A stretch of DNA of 64,000 bases from Paenibacillus bovis (lineage in GTDB: Bacteria; Bacillota; Bacilli; Paenibacillales; Paenibacillaceae). Under the pieces are notes generated by a model that saw only the letters and a program-made list of their open reading frames with translations, was not told where the DNA came from and ran no database searches. Shown here in pieces: positions 26,249-35,299 of this stretch (position 1 is its first letter; the number at the start of each line of letters is the position of its first letter). Where the stretch lies: NCBI RefSeq assembly GCF_001421015.2, contig NZ_CP013023.1, positions 1,481,501-1,545,500 of the forward strand, in the 5' to 3' direction. Position numbers and translations under genes: made by a program.

Positions 26249-28072
26249 ATGAAAAAATCCTTCATCAAAATTTTTCAGGAAGAAAACTTTATCGGCGCGG
26301 GCGTTGTGAAGACGAACCTCTGGTCCATCATGGTTTTTTTGCTGATTGTGGTGTTCGGATTATTTTATATGAATCAATCTGTCCGGAATGATTATACACA
26401 GGTCAAAGAAGCGGCGAATCTGCAGATTCAGCTGCAGACACTGGAGAATGCCCTTGTGGATCAGGAGACTGGGCAGCGTGGGTATTTATTGACCCGGGAT
26501 ATTTCTTTTCTGGAGCCGTTCGACCGAGGTAGTATGTATTATCAGGTGGCTGCCAGTGAATTAATGGACCGGCTGGAGAACTATCCCGAGTATATCGATC
26601 AGACACGTAAGCTGATCGATACAGGGACAACCTGGAAAGTAAGATACGGCGATAAACAGGTACATGAAGCCATGACCGGTCATCAGGTGACAAGTGAAGA
26701 ATTGCTATCCGGCAAAAAGCAGTTTGATTCTTTCCGCCAGCAGCAGGATATGCTTTTCAAGAAGTTTGAAGACCTACGTAACCGTCTGCGTGCCGAGATG
26801 CTGAGAAATATTACACTTACGCTTGTGGGCATGGGAACGATGTTTGTGCTGTTCCAGTGTATTATGCTGTACTTTATCCAGCGCGGGCTGCGCCGGATTA
26901 CGATTCCGATCGTACAACTGGACAAGGCGGTATCCTCTTATGCCAATGGTAATATCTCGGCGGAGCTGCCTGCCTATTCCTCATCCAACGAAATTGGCCG
27001 CTTGATTCATACTTTTGAAGATATGCGTCTGGAAATGCAAAAAGACCAGCGTCTGCTCGGTTATACGTATCAGATGATCAATACGCTGAATCAGGCCAAG
27101 TCGGTTCAGCATGTGTATCAGGAGACGTTGATGGGCATCTGGAATATTATCGAATGTGAGCGAATCTCGATTATTACGCAGAATGCGGATCGCAGCTTTA
27201 CCATCAAGTCGTCTATTTATCATGGCGTAATTGATCATAAAGAAGTGTCTCTTGGCGGAGAACAAAAAGATGTGCATGAGCTGCTGGAAGGTGGCTTCTC
27301 GATGATTCATGAAGACTGGAATGTGTACCGGCCTACAGGCAGCGTAACCGATTACTTGCATGAACAGGGGATTCGCTCGTCGATGCATATTATTTTGCGC
27401 AAGGAAGCACGGGTGGTCGGTGTACTCAATCTGATGTCACCGGAACAAAACCACTTCTCCATACAGCAGAAAAACCGGGTTGAAAAGCTGGCACCGATGA
27501 TTGTTACTGCTATCGAGAATGCAAGGGAAACCGATAAAATCCAGCGTCTGGCTATGCGGGATGGTCTGACCGGTCTCTGGAATCGCCGGTATTTCGACGA
27601 ATCACTTCATCATCTGATGACTCGTGTAGTTACAGCCGATACAGAGCGTCATCTGCTGTCTTTGATTCTGCTGGATGTAGATCATTTCAAAAGCTTCAAT
27701 GATAACTGGGGGCATCAGGAAGGTGATCTGGTGCTCAAACATCTGGGACGCGTGCTGAATGATTACTGTCGTCCGGGAGACCTGACTGTGCGTTATGGTG
27801 GCGAAGAATTTGCCGTACTGCTACCGGATACTTCACTGAGCGAAGCGAGAAGTGTCGCCGAGCGGCTGCGCAAGCTGATCGAGCTGGAATCACCATCCCG
27901 CAAATATGCAGTTACCGCCAGCTTTGGCGTTGCCGAATGGGACGGATACCAGTTGGGAGAAGAACTCGTACATGCAGCAGACGAGGCATTGTATCAGGCC
28001 AAGGATGAAGGGCGTAACCGGGTCTGCTGTTACAATCCGAAGTCTGCTGATCAGGCTACCGAAGCAGGTTGA
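26249..28072 (+). CDS. Diguanylate cyclase: CHASE3-HAMP-GAF-GGDEF
   Basis: The 607-residue membrane protein makes the second messenger cyclic di-GMP. A first membrane helix (about 23-42) is followed by an extracytoplasmic CHASE3 sensor (about 43-185, with LENALVDQETGQRGYLLT). Then come a second membrane helix (about 190-212), HAMP (to about 265), a GAF-like domain (about 285-430) and a GGDEF domain (about 440-600). The active site reads RYGGEEFAVLLPD near 517-521. The inhibitory site RPGD lies five residues before it, so product feedback is expected. AAGGAGA precedes the ATG. It is monocistronic. The CHASE3 ligand is unknown. Confidence 0.95.
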   Translation: MKKSFIKIFQEENFIGAGVVKTNLWSIMVFLLIVVFGLFYMNQSVRNDYTQVKEAANLQIQLQTLENALVDQETGQRGYLLTRDISFLEPFDRGSMYYQVAASELMDRLENYPEYIDQTRKLIDTGTTWKVRYGDKQVHEAMTGHQVTSEELLSGKKQFDSFRQQQDMLFKKFEDLRNRLRAEMLRNITLTLVGMGTMFVLFQCIMLYFIQRGLRRITIPIVQLDKAVSSYANGNISAELPAYSSSNEIGRLIHTFEDMRLEMQKDQRLLGYTYQMINTLNQAKSVQHVYQETLMGIWNIIECERISIITQNADRSFTIKSSIYHGVIDHKEVSLGGEQKDVHELLEGGFSMIHEDWNVYRPTGSVTDYLHEQGIRSSMHIILRKEARVVGVLNLMSPEQNHFSIQQKNRVEKLAPMIVTAIENARETDKIQRLAMRDGLTGLWNRRYFDESLHHLMTRVVTADTERHLLSLILLDVDHFKSFNDNWGHQEGDLVLKHLGRVLNDYCRPGDLTVRYGGEEFAVLLPDTSLSEARSVAERLRKLIELESPSRKYAVTASFGVAEWDGYQLGEELVHAADEALYQAKDEGRNRVCCYNPKSADQATEAG

Positions 28073-28112
28073 ATCACGCATTTCTACTCTTCTTATCATT
28101 CCTGATTTCATG

Positions 28113-28162
28113 ATAGCCAAATAGCCTTGCCGACATTGGGATCAGCAAGGCTATTTGGCTAT
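28113..28162. terminator. 18-base-pair perfect hairpin between convergent genes
   Basis: ATAGCCAAATAGCCTTGC (28113-28130) pairs perfectly with its complement at 28145-28162, with a 14-base loop. There is no T-run on either side, so it is an atypical terminator. Confidence 0.65.
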
Positions 28163-28171
28163 GGAACAGGA

Positions 28172-28852
28172 TCACTTTTCGAGAACCAGCAGCAGCATGC
28201 TGAAATCCTTTTCAAAGTCCCAATCCAGATAAGCATTTTTGAGAGGACGACCGAGCAGATCCAGTATGGGCAATTCTTCGATAAAATGACCCAGCTCCAG
28301 CTCCCGCTTGGATACACGGAGAGCGCTGTTAAAGCCTTTTTTGATAATCTGTTTCTCCAGATTGATCAACAGGCCTTTACGCAGTACAACCAGAATATCA
28401 TCGGACAGCCAAAAGGAATTGACCGCTTCCGGAGCTTTTTGTACAGATTCGGTAATCTGGCTGACCTTGATATGCAGATCGGCTTTGCCTGTATAGATAT
28501 CTTCGTCAAAAGTCTCGGTCGATGCCTCAAAGGTAACTGCAATAGCAGCGCTGTTGTATTCCAGTTTCCAGTCAATAAATACATGGGATACCGTATGACC
28601 GAACGTAGACTCTATTTTTTTCTGCAGAGCAGGAAAGATAAACTGGCTAAGTAGAATATGAATATGGGTATAACGTTCATCCGGATCATCAGGCAACCGG
28701 TCGTCACCGGGATCAATCAGTTCCTGCAGCATAATGACTGCACTTTGCTCATTAAAATGAATATGAATTCTCTCTGGCTGTTTGCCGAACTGGCTCTGGC
28801 ACAGCAGGCTAGCGTGTTTGAGAATCGGGTCCAGATGAATTTGCTGTGACAC
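28172..28852 (-). CDS. Duplicated DUF2294-like protein
   Basis: The 226-residue soluble protein appears to hold two related halves (about 10-115 and 125-226). The first reads IHIHFNEQSAVIMLQELI, then HILLSQFIFPALQKKIESTFGHTVSHVFIDW. The second repeats the order of a strand (ILVVLRKGLLINLEKQII) and a later YLDWDFEKDFSMLLLVLE. The pattern matches DUF2294, usually a single domain of about 120 residues with no proven function, so this is a tandem version. The N-terminal ATG at 28852 is followed by SQQIHLDP; the upstream AAAGGGGATT is a good binding site. The assignment is from motif memory and moderately sure. Confidence 0.75.
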   Translation of the reverse strand: MSQQIHLDPILKHASLLCQSQFGKQPERIHIHFNEQSAVIMLQELIDPGDDRLPDDPDERYTHIHILLSQFIFPALQKKIESTFGHTVSHVFIDWKLEYNSAAIAVTFEASTETFDEDIYTGKADLHIKVSQITESVQKAPEAVNSFWLSDDILVVLRKGLLINLEKQIIKKGFNSALRVSKRELELGHFIEELPILDLLGRPLKNAYLDWDFEKDFSMLLLVLEK

Positions 28853-29012
28853 AGTTAAATCCCCTTTGCATAGATAGTTACAGTGTATTACCCATAAATA
28901 GCAAATTAATAAGCAATTGAATACACTTCTATTTTACAATATTGTTTTCAAGGAAATAACCGAATCGAAAAGTCACAGTTATCGAGGAGAGCCAGCTGAC
29001 GATACAGCCGTA

Positions 29013-29061
29013 AATAGTAATAAAGCCCCCGGTCGTGGATACCAGGGGCTTTATTACTATT
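29013..29061. terminator. Terminator downstream of pectate lyase
   Basis: AATAGTAATAAAGCCCC (29013-29029) pairs perfectly with its complement at 29045-29061. It serves the pectate lyase gene on the minus strand. Confidence 0.85.
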
Positions 29062-29114
29062 GGGAAATAGATAGTCAATTGAATTGAAAAAGAGTGTGGA
29101 AAAGAATAGCCGGT

Positions 29115-30614
29115 TTAGTACCGGGTCAACAGCCAGTTCCCTTTGGCCCAGTCGAGTTTGCCGGAGCCTGCACCATCTGCAGCGAGCAGACGGGTAACCA
29201 GATTGGATGGGTCATCAGGCTGATAGCTATAAGGAAGTGTACTGAATCCGTTCCACGAAAAAGGCTTGGCCGGAGCCGGATAAGGAGCAAGCGGACTGCC
29301 GGCGCTGTCGCTGTCCCCGCGGAATGTTTTGCCGTCATTTTCATAAATAGTGTCTACTGCACGAATTTTGCCGGTATAGCTTGCATCCGTCGGATCTGCC
29401 TGATTGTTACGGATTGGAGAAGCAACGTCGATAATACGGGATTTCTCAACCAGCAATGCGCCGTCTTCCGTAGAAATCGCCCCGTTGCTGGTTACCGTGA
29501 AATGATAACCTTTGGAGGTAATCGCTTTTTCCATCTCCGGGGTGATACGCTTTTTGGCGGCGACGAGACCGGAAGCATCCATTACAATGTTGTAGGCATG
29601 GGCATTACCGCCGCGCAAGCGAGGCATCCGGTCCTGGATATCCAGATAATAGTTATGATGCAGCGTTACTTCCAGATCGGCGTTATCCGAGGCAAATTCG
29701 GTAGCGCCGACGAGATGGGTCTTTTTCTGGCCGGAGGAGATAGCGATAATATTATCCGGTGACATACCAACCGCACTGCTGCGCAAATAATTGTACATCG
29801 GATAAGCAGATTTGTTCGCTTCCAGTGCCTCGATCTGCTGTCTGACCCAGCTGCCAGCGCTTCCATTATCCCCGCGGAAATACGACCAGGAGATGGTTAC
29901 ACCAGAGCTGCCTTTTTTGACATCGACAATTCCGTCATAGGCTTTGTTGAATGTGCAGTGGTCGATCCACACTTTGGAGCTGGCTCCTTCGATCGTGAGG
30001 TAGTCCCAGTCGTTTTTATCGTAATCGCCTTTGGAGGCTTCATCCCATTCCCATAGTTCATCAAATTCCAGATTACGGATGAGCAGATTGGAGCTGCGCT
30101 TTACACTGATACCGACATGTTTGATTTTGGAACCGTTGGTCGAGAAAATAGTCAATCCGTCGAACCCGTCAATACTGAGCTTGCTGACACCGGTTTTCTT
30201 GAGCACCGGATGGGTGAGAGGTGCATTATGAGCAGCAAAAGGCGAAGTCTTCGCAGCCGCAGGAAGCTCATTCCATCCCAGATCCAGATCGTTCATGATC
30301 TCGATGACCTTGATACCCGAATTTTTGCGCAGGGCCTGGGCGAGATCGGTAGCGTTATAGACTTTTTTGTAGCGACTGTCGGTCTCGGCGATAACACCTC
30401 CGCCCGTGTTGCCGGTAGAGAAACCGGTCAGGTTATAAGCGCTGTAGGAAGCATTAGTCTGTATTTCGGATAAGGAAGGGATTCCGCTTTCATCCATATA
30501 GGCGGGGTTGGAGTCGGCAGCATAGGTTGGCGAACCGGATAAAGGCAGAGCAACCACAGCCAGCATGCCGCTTAATAGCAGGGTGATTCCTTTATGTAAT
30601 GTTTTGTTGGTCAT
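29115..30614 (-). CDS. Secreted pectate lyase, PL1 family
   Basis: The enzyme cleaves polygalacturonate by beta-elimination outside the cell, using calcium. The 499-residue precursor has a Sec signal peptide (MTNKTLHKG, hydrophobic core, cleavage after about TYA at residue 32). The parallel beta-helix of PL1 follows, with LTIEGASSKVWIDHCTFNKA, YDGIVDVKKGSSGVTISWSY and DRMPRLRGGNAHAYNI, where the catalytic arginine lies. Its length is larger than the minimal family member because of insertions near 245-290 and a C-terminal extension. AAGGAGA precedes the ATG. A candidate promoter overlapped by an inverted repeat lies upstream. Confidence 0.96.
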   Translation of the reverse strand: MTNKTLHKGITLLLSGMLAVVALPLSGSPTYAADSNPAYMDESGIPSLSEIQTNASYSAYNLTGFSTGNTGGGVIAETDSRYKKVYNATDLAQALRKNSGIKVIEIMNDLDLGWNELPAAAKTSPFAAHNAPLTHPVLKKTGVSKLSIDGFDGLTIFSTNGSKIKHVGISVKRSSNLLIRNLEFDELWEWDEASKGDYDKNDWDYLTIEGASSKVWIDHCTFNKAYDGIVDVKKGSSGVTISWSYFRGDNGSAGSWVRQQIEALEANKSAYPMYNYLRSSAVGMSPDNIIAISSGQKKTHLVGATEFASDNADLEVTLHHNYYLDIQDRMPRLRGGNAHAYNIVMDASGLVAAKKRITPEMEKAITSKGYHFTVTSNGAISTEDGALLVEKSRIIDVASPIRNNQADPTDASYTGKIRAVDTIYENDGKTFRGDSDSAGSPLAPYPAPAKPFSWNGFSTLPYSYQPDDPSNLVTRLLAADGAGSGKLDWAKGNWLLTRY

Positions 30615-31009
30615 TGTATCCTTCTCCTTTTTGGATAAATGTAATCATGGAATATAAGATCAGGCTGTTTTGTGTAAATAGGGTGGCTTGCTGCGCCTGA
30701 TCATTTCCACCTGTACAAAATAGCACTAAGCTGCAAAAAAGCAAAAGAGGAAGTAAGTACTAATCCATAGACCAAAATTGACATATAGTGCATATTTGAA
30801 TGAAATCAGGCATGAATGTTGTTGAATATCGTCATATCCCATATATGTTTAACGAAGAGGAAAATATGAAATAAAAGAAGCGAGAGCTGTGCATCAATCG
30901 CAAGCAGTACAACGACTGTCTGAACGGCAAACGGAACACAGCAAAAAACCGGAAACCGTCTCATAAAGAGACCATTTCCGGCTGAACTTGCAGGTTTAAT
31001 TTGGATAAA
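30615..31009. other. Intergenic region with pectate lyase promoter candidate
   Basis: On the minus strand TTTACA (30678-30673) and TATATT (30656-30651) are 16 bases apart and could be the lyase promoter. GATCAGGC at 30658-30665 lies between them and its inverted copy GCCTGATC is at 30695-30702, which would suit a repressor. The rest holds the YtxH terminator and no gene. Confidence 0.45.
30943..30981 (-). terminator. Terminator of YtxH gene
   Basis: On the minus strand CCGGAAATGGTCTC pairs with GAGACGGTTTCCGG (two mismatches) and is followed by six T's. Confidence 0.9.
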
Positions 31010-31453
31010 TCAGAATCCCACGGATGAAGGAGTTCTACCTTCCGGCAATGCCTGTGAAGATGAAGAAGGCTGGGAAGACGGTGAAGATGTTGAAGACTGT
31101 GCAGAAGAATCGGAAGAGCTTTCACTGGATTTGAATCCCTGTACTTCGGTCTTCAATTCGCCAGCGGATGTCTGCAGTACTTCTTTCCATTCTTTGACGA
31201 CGCTGATCGCTTCCTGCACGACCGGTGTAATCTCGCGGATCATCTGGATAATCTCTTGACCACGGCTGGTAGCCAGCTGTGTTTTTTCTTTGGCGGTTAC
31301 CGCAAAGTCGGAAGCGGAGGAAGCTGCACTCGCTGTTCCACTTTTGAGGCTGTAACGCATATCTTCTCCGGACTTCGGTGCCAGCAGCAGCGCTGTTCCC
31401 GCACCTACCAATGCTCCTGTAATAATTCCAAATACCAGATTTTTCGTTTCCAT
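31010..31453 (-). CDS. YtxH-domain protein
   Basis: The 147-residue protein starts with a Gly/Ala-rich membrane helix (NLVFGIITGALVGAGTALLLAP) and the YtxH hallmark LLLAPKSGEDMR. A helical region follows (about 45-110), then a Ser/Pro-rich low-complexity tail of about 35 residues. Small YtxH proteins are general-stress or envelope-associated proteins in Bacillus, without a known activity. CGGAGAG precedes the ATG. Confidence 0.85.
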   Translation of the reverse strand: METKNLVFGIITGALVGAGTALLLAPKSGEDMRYSLKSGTASAASSASDFAVTAKEKTQLATSRGQEIIQMIREITPVVQEAISVVKEWKEVLQTSAGELKTEVQGFKSSESSSDSSAQSSTSSPSSQPSSSSQALPEGRTPSSVGF

Positions 31454-31603
31454 ATTAATCTCTCCGTTCGTTATAGTAATGTAGGCTGAAAATAGTTCCT
31501 GTCTGGCTATCTACAGCATACTTACCCAATGAAACGGCATTCGCTTACATATTGGCACATGAATTCGTAATTATTTATACATGGAGCATATGGTTATGTA
31601 TTT

Positions 31604-31942
31604 CTATTCGTAGAGCGGTTTGATCTCCTGACCATTCAGCCAGAGCCAGGCTTGTTGTCCCACTGAAGGGTAGATATCTTGAGGATGCCACCATACGGCC
31701 AGTACCAGTGTCATGATGACTGTCAGCGACCATAGTATGATACCAGGTATTCTGGGCATCAGGCGTGTTAGGCTTAGACAAAGAAAAATAATAAAAAAGT
31801 TGGCTACAAGTGTCATAGGTATACTGACTATGCGTTGAAAGCCGGTCATGGGGAAAAAAAGAAGTAGCAACATCAGCATAATAATCGTGGGCGCAAAACC
31901 AGCAATAAACCAACGAGCACTGCTTAGAGGAGTTTTATTCAT
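31604..31942 (-). CDS. Small hydrophobic membrane protein
   Basis: The 112-residue protein has three predicted membrane segments (about 12-32, 38-58 and 64-85) and a short soluble C-terminus. AAGGAAGG precedes the ATG at good spacing. No family was recognised. It stands alone on the minus strand between the M20 hydrolase and the YtxH gene. Confidence 0.65.
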   Translation of the reverse strand: MNKTPLSSARWFIAGFAPTIIMLMLLLLFFPMTGFQRIVSIPMTLVANFFIIFLCLSLTRLMPRIPGIILWSLTVIMTLVLAVWWHPQDIYPSVGQQAWLWLNGQEIKPLYE

Positions 31943-32116
31943 AGGGTATCCTTCCTTTAGAATATTTAGAAATAGATGTAGCTAAAATGTACCATATCTG
32001 GTATGAGAATAGATATCGATATATCCAATCCTAGAGCGGCTATATAACAGTCATTATTAAATCCAAAAAAGATAGTATCAGACAGCCGCTTGATTCGTAC
32101 AACGCAGACGCTATAT

Positions 32117-32147
32117 GAAAAGGACCCGGCTTTTACGCCAGGTCCTT
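32117..32147 (-). terminator. Terminator of M20 hydrolase gene
   Basis: AAGGACCTGGC pairs with GCCGGGTCCTT on the minus strand (one mismatch), followed by a short T-run. Confidence 0.8.
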
Positions 32148-32232
32148 GTTGACTTCATATCCTGTTATTTATATTCCCAATTATAAATTAATAAAAATCG
32201 GGATCTATCCTACCTTTTGCTTTATGATTGGC

Positions 32233-33435
32233 TTAGCTGCTGACAGCCACACCACGTTTGGACAGCAGCTTCTCGGCGATAATGCCGAGGAATACATAAC
32301 CGGTGTTCAGCAGCGCTGTTTCATCGATATCAAATCGTGGGTGATGATGCGGGAAGCCGGTATGTTCGCTTTCATTCTGTGAACCTACGTAGAAGAAGTT
32401 GCCTGGTCTGTGTTCCAGATAATAGGCAAAATCCTCTGCGCCCATTGATGGCTCCGGAATATCGAACAGTGCTTCTTCGCCGAGTGTGTTGATTACAATA
32501 TCGCGTACCTGATCTGCTTGTTCCGGTGGATTCACGACAGCAGGATAACCGTGAGTATAATCAATCGTATACGAAGCCCGCTCAGCCAGTGTAATGCCGT
32601 GCACCAGCGTGCGGATACTTTCTTCAATCTGCTTGCGTACTTCCGGATCAAAGGTACGCACGGTGCCTTCGATTTTGGCTTTGTCGGCAATAACGTTAAA
32701 TGCCGATCCAGCCTGGAATACACCGACTGTGACGACCGCTGATTTGAGCGGATTTACATGACGGGAGACGATATGCTGCAGCGAGCTGACCACCTGACTG
32801 CCGATCACGATAGAGTCGATCGTCTGATCCGGCTTGGCGCCATGACCGCCCTTGCCCTGGATCACGATAGAGAAACCATCGGCTGCTGCCATGGAAGGTC
32901 CGGCGATAACGCCGATACGTCCCAGCGGCAAATAGCTCGCCAGATGGGCACCGTATACTTCATCGACACCTTCCAGCGCGCCATCTTCGATCATTGCTTT
33001 GGCACCACCGGGGATCTGTTCTTCAGCATGCTGGAAAATAAAACGTACATTGCCTTCCAGCTGTTCCTGATGCTGACTGATCACCTTGGCAACGCCGAGC
33101 AGTGCAGCTGTATGACCGTCATGGCCGCAAGCATGCATCACACCGTCATTTTGTGAACGGTAGGGCACATCATTCTCCTCATGAATCGGCAGTGCATCAA
33201 AGTCTGCACGGAATGCAATCGTCGGTCCGGGCTGTCCACCCTGCAGATCGGCGAGAATACCGCCTTCACCAACACCGGTACGCACTTGATAACCAAATCC
33301 GGTCAGCGTATCAGCGATAAACTGCGCAGTTTTTACTTCCTGAAACGAAAGCTCCGGGTACTGGTGCATATGTCTGCGCCAGCTAACGATCTGTTCCTGC
33401 TCTGCCTGTAGTTCCTGAATCCATTGTTGTTTCAT
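32233..33435 (-). CDS. M20 metallohydrolase (N-acyl amino acid / hippurate amidohydrolase type)
   Basis: The 400-residue enzyme belongs to the M20D group that splits N-acylated amino acids with two zinc or cobalt ions. Metal-binding and catalytic blocks are visible: FRADFDALPIHE, the HACGHDGH motif, FIFQHAEE with the catalytic Glu, GAHLAS and the C-terminal MGAEDFAYYLEHRPG. The dimerisation insert starts about GKGGHGAKP. The protein has no signal peptide and is cytoplasmic. GGAGGAA precedes the ATG. It appears monocistronic. The natural substrate could be an acylated amino acid, a peptide or an auxin-like conjugate; the sequence does not decide. Confidence 0.93.
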   Translation of the reverse strand: MKQQWIQELQAEQEQIVSWRRHMHQYPELSFQEVKTAQFIADTLTGFGYQVRTGVGEGGILADLQGGQPGPTIAFRADFDALPIHEENDVPYRSQNDGVMHACGHDGHTAALLGVAKVISQHQEQLEGNVRFIFQHAEEQIPGGAKAMIEDGALEGVDEVYGAHLASYLPLGRIGVIAGPSMAAADGFSIVIQGKGGHGAKPDQTIDSIVIGSQVVSSLQHIVSRHVNPLKSAVVTVGVFQAGSAFNVIADKAKIEGTVRTFDPEVRKQIEESIRTLVHGITLAERASYTIDYTHGYPAVVNPPEQADQVRDIVINTLGEEALFDIPEPSMGAEDFAYYLEHRPGNFFYVGSQNESEHTGFPHHHPRFDIDETALLNTGYVFLGIIAEKLLSKRGVAVSS

Positions 33436-33576
33436 GATGATTCCTCCTGTTCTGTATATTGTTCCTCATTTAAATGATAAAATAAATTCCATAATTTACA
33501 ATAAAACATTCACTATAAATTATCATTCCTCACCTGATATGTCAAATTTGACAAAGCCGAAATGGAGAGAAATTCT

Positions 33577-33963
33577 GTGACTGAATGGATACCCTATGAG
33601 AGAAGGGTAGGGCACCCGGCAGATTTCCGGGTACGCTATCGTTTTTATGCCCAGGAGGAAGGAGGCCGTCGCACATTGCCCTATCAGGGATATCGTGCAG
33701 ACTTTGCATATGCCGCGGATGAGCGGTTGATATTGTACATGATTCACCCTGAATTCGAGGATGAACATGGGCAGGTCATTGGTAGGGAAGAACATGTCCC
33801 TGCCTGCGGCACGGCATTAGTGTGGATCGTGATCCCCGAGCGGCGTCAGGACATTCACAGGCACCGGATACATACAGGCACTCGTGGATACATGATGGAA
33901 GGTCCTCATCGTACCGCCGAAGTGGAAGTAATCGAGATTCTAGGACTATTCACCAACTCATAA
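33577..33963 (+). CDS. Conserved hypothetical protein, beta-rich
   Basis: The 128-residue soluble protein is predicted to be mostly strands (VRYRFYAQEEGGRRTLPYQG, ALVWIVIPERR, RGYMMEGPHRTAEVEVIEI). The order of a GYRADF-type strand, an acidic turn and a final EGPH..EVEVIEI strand recalls the third domain of elongation factor Tu, as in small EF-Tu-domain proteins of Firmicutes; this is inference. The GTG at 33577 is chosen because GGAGAGA lies six bases upstream, whereas the ATG at 33562 has no binding site. The methyltransferase follows 47 bases later on the same strand. Confidence 0.7.
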   Translation: MTEWIPYERRVGHPADFRVRYRFYAQEEGGRRTLPYQGYRADFAYAADERLILYMIHPEFEDEHGQVIGREEHVPACGTALVWIVIPERRQDIHRHRIHTGTRGYMMEGPHRTAEVEVIEILGLFTNS

Positions 33964-34010
33964 TATTTTGCTGAATATTACAATAACTAGTATAGGAAGA
34001 GGTGTATACA

Positions 34011-34883
34011 ATGAATGTGCAAGAACAGGAACGTATTCTGGACGAAATTATCAGCTGTATGGCGACTGCCCAGGAGTATCCGGAGCTGCAGCGTATCCAG
34101 ACCCGGCATCGGCTGCATCTGGTTGATTTCTGGGATATTCCTCCCGGCAGCAAAGTGCTGGAAATTGGCTGCGGACAGGGAGATACCACGGCTGTCCTCG
34201 CCCATCGTGTCGGCCGGGACGGGCTTGTCTACGGTATTGATATTGCACCGCTTGATTACGGCAGTCCTGTCACTGTCGGGGATTCCGCCAAATTCCTGCT
34301 ACAATCCAAGCTTGGCTTTCAGACACGTATGGAATACGGTGTGAATCTGCTGGCACCAGAGACCGATTTTCCGGCGGGTACGTTTACTCATGTTGTGCTC
34401 TCGCATGCTTCGTGGTATCTGAATTCCAACGAAGAACTTATTCAGATTCTCACCAAAATAAGCAAATGGGGCGCCACGCTCTGTTTTGCCGAATGGGATA
34501 CACAGATCCGGAATATGCACCAGTTTCCCCATCTGCTGTCTGTGCTGATTCAGGCCAAATACGAATGCTTCAAAGAAAGCAGCTCGGCCAATGTACGCAC
34601 CCTGTTTACTCCTCAGGATATCCGTGATGCAGCGGCGGCTGCAGGCTGGACGGTCCGCAGCGAACAGAGCATTGCCGCCAACGATCTGCAGGATGGACAA
34701 TGGGAGACAGAGACTGTAATGCGTGATTATGGCAGAGAACTGGATGAATTGGACCATTTGCCTGATAAATTAAAGATGCTGATCCGCTCGGAAGTGCGTT
34801 TGCTGGAACAGTCCGTACAGGGTCTGGATCATCTGGAATCCATGTCCGCCTATGCGATGATAGCCGACCATACACAGGTCTGA
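34011..34883 (+). CDS. Class I SAM-dependent methyltransferase
   Basis: The 290-residue enzyme shows motif I VLEIGCGQGDTTAVL (about 50-64), motif II in VYGIDIAPLDYG and a later motif with THVVLSHASWYLN. A C-terminal helical extension of about 90 residues covers the substrate. The small molecule or macromolecule methylated is unknown. The ATG at 34011 follows AGGAAGAGG with eight bases between. It may be co-transcribed with the small beta-rich protein upstream, and a terminator lies 29 bases after its stop. Confidence 0.88.
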   Translation: MNVQEQERILDEIISCMATAQEYPELQRIQTRHRLHLVDFWDIPPGSKVLEIGCGQGDTTAVLAHRVGRDGLVYGIDIAPLDYGSPVTVGDSAKFLLQSKLGFQTRMEYGVNLLAPETDFPAGTFTHVVLSHASWYLNSNEELIQILTKISKWGATLCFAEWDTQIRNMHQFPHLLSVLIQAKYECFKESSSANVRTLFTPQDIRDAAAAAGWTVRSEQSIAANDLQDGQWETETVMRDYGRELDELDHLPDKLKMLIRSEVRLLEQSVQGLDHLESMSAYAMIADHTQV

Positions 34884-35299
34884 ACGATAAACAGAACATC
34901 GATGTGCACCGGCCTTTCTCCTGTTTACGGGAAAGGCTTTTTTGCTGTTGCTGGAGCAGGATTTGTTTGCTAGTGGCTTTTTGCTATTCACTATTTTAAT
35001 AAAGGATTAGCTGTTTCTTGATCTTGATATTAATTATACATTTATGGAAAATAATTCTTCCCAATGGAGTGTTAACTGCTTATGATTAAGGCAGATTCAC
35101 AGTGGAGAGGAGGAATTAATGAACAACCTGCTTGGAGCAGGCATTAATCGAAGACAGGCATCTTTGATTTCGGCACAGCGCTTCACGTAATCGCCGTATG
35201 GCCGGATGGCACAGGTGGCATACAGCATGGCAATGATATCCGGCGGAACAGTATGACAGGCTGTTTTCACAAGGCCGGTACAGTACAAAGGAGGCTATT
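34884..35299. other. Intergenic region upstream of discoidin-like pair
   Basis: This contains the methyltransferase terminator and the unrecognised promoter of the following genes. No gene was seen. Confidence 0.3.
34912..34952 (+). terminator. Terminator of methyltransferase gene
   Basis: GCCTTTCTCC and GGGAAAGGC form the stem around TGTTTAC, ending in six T's. Confidence 0.85.
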
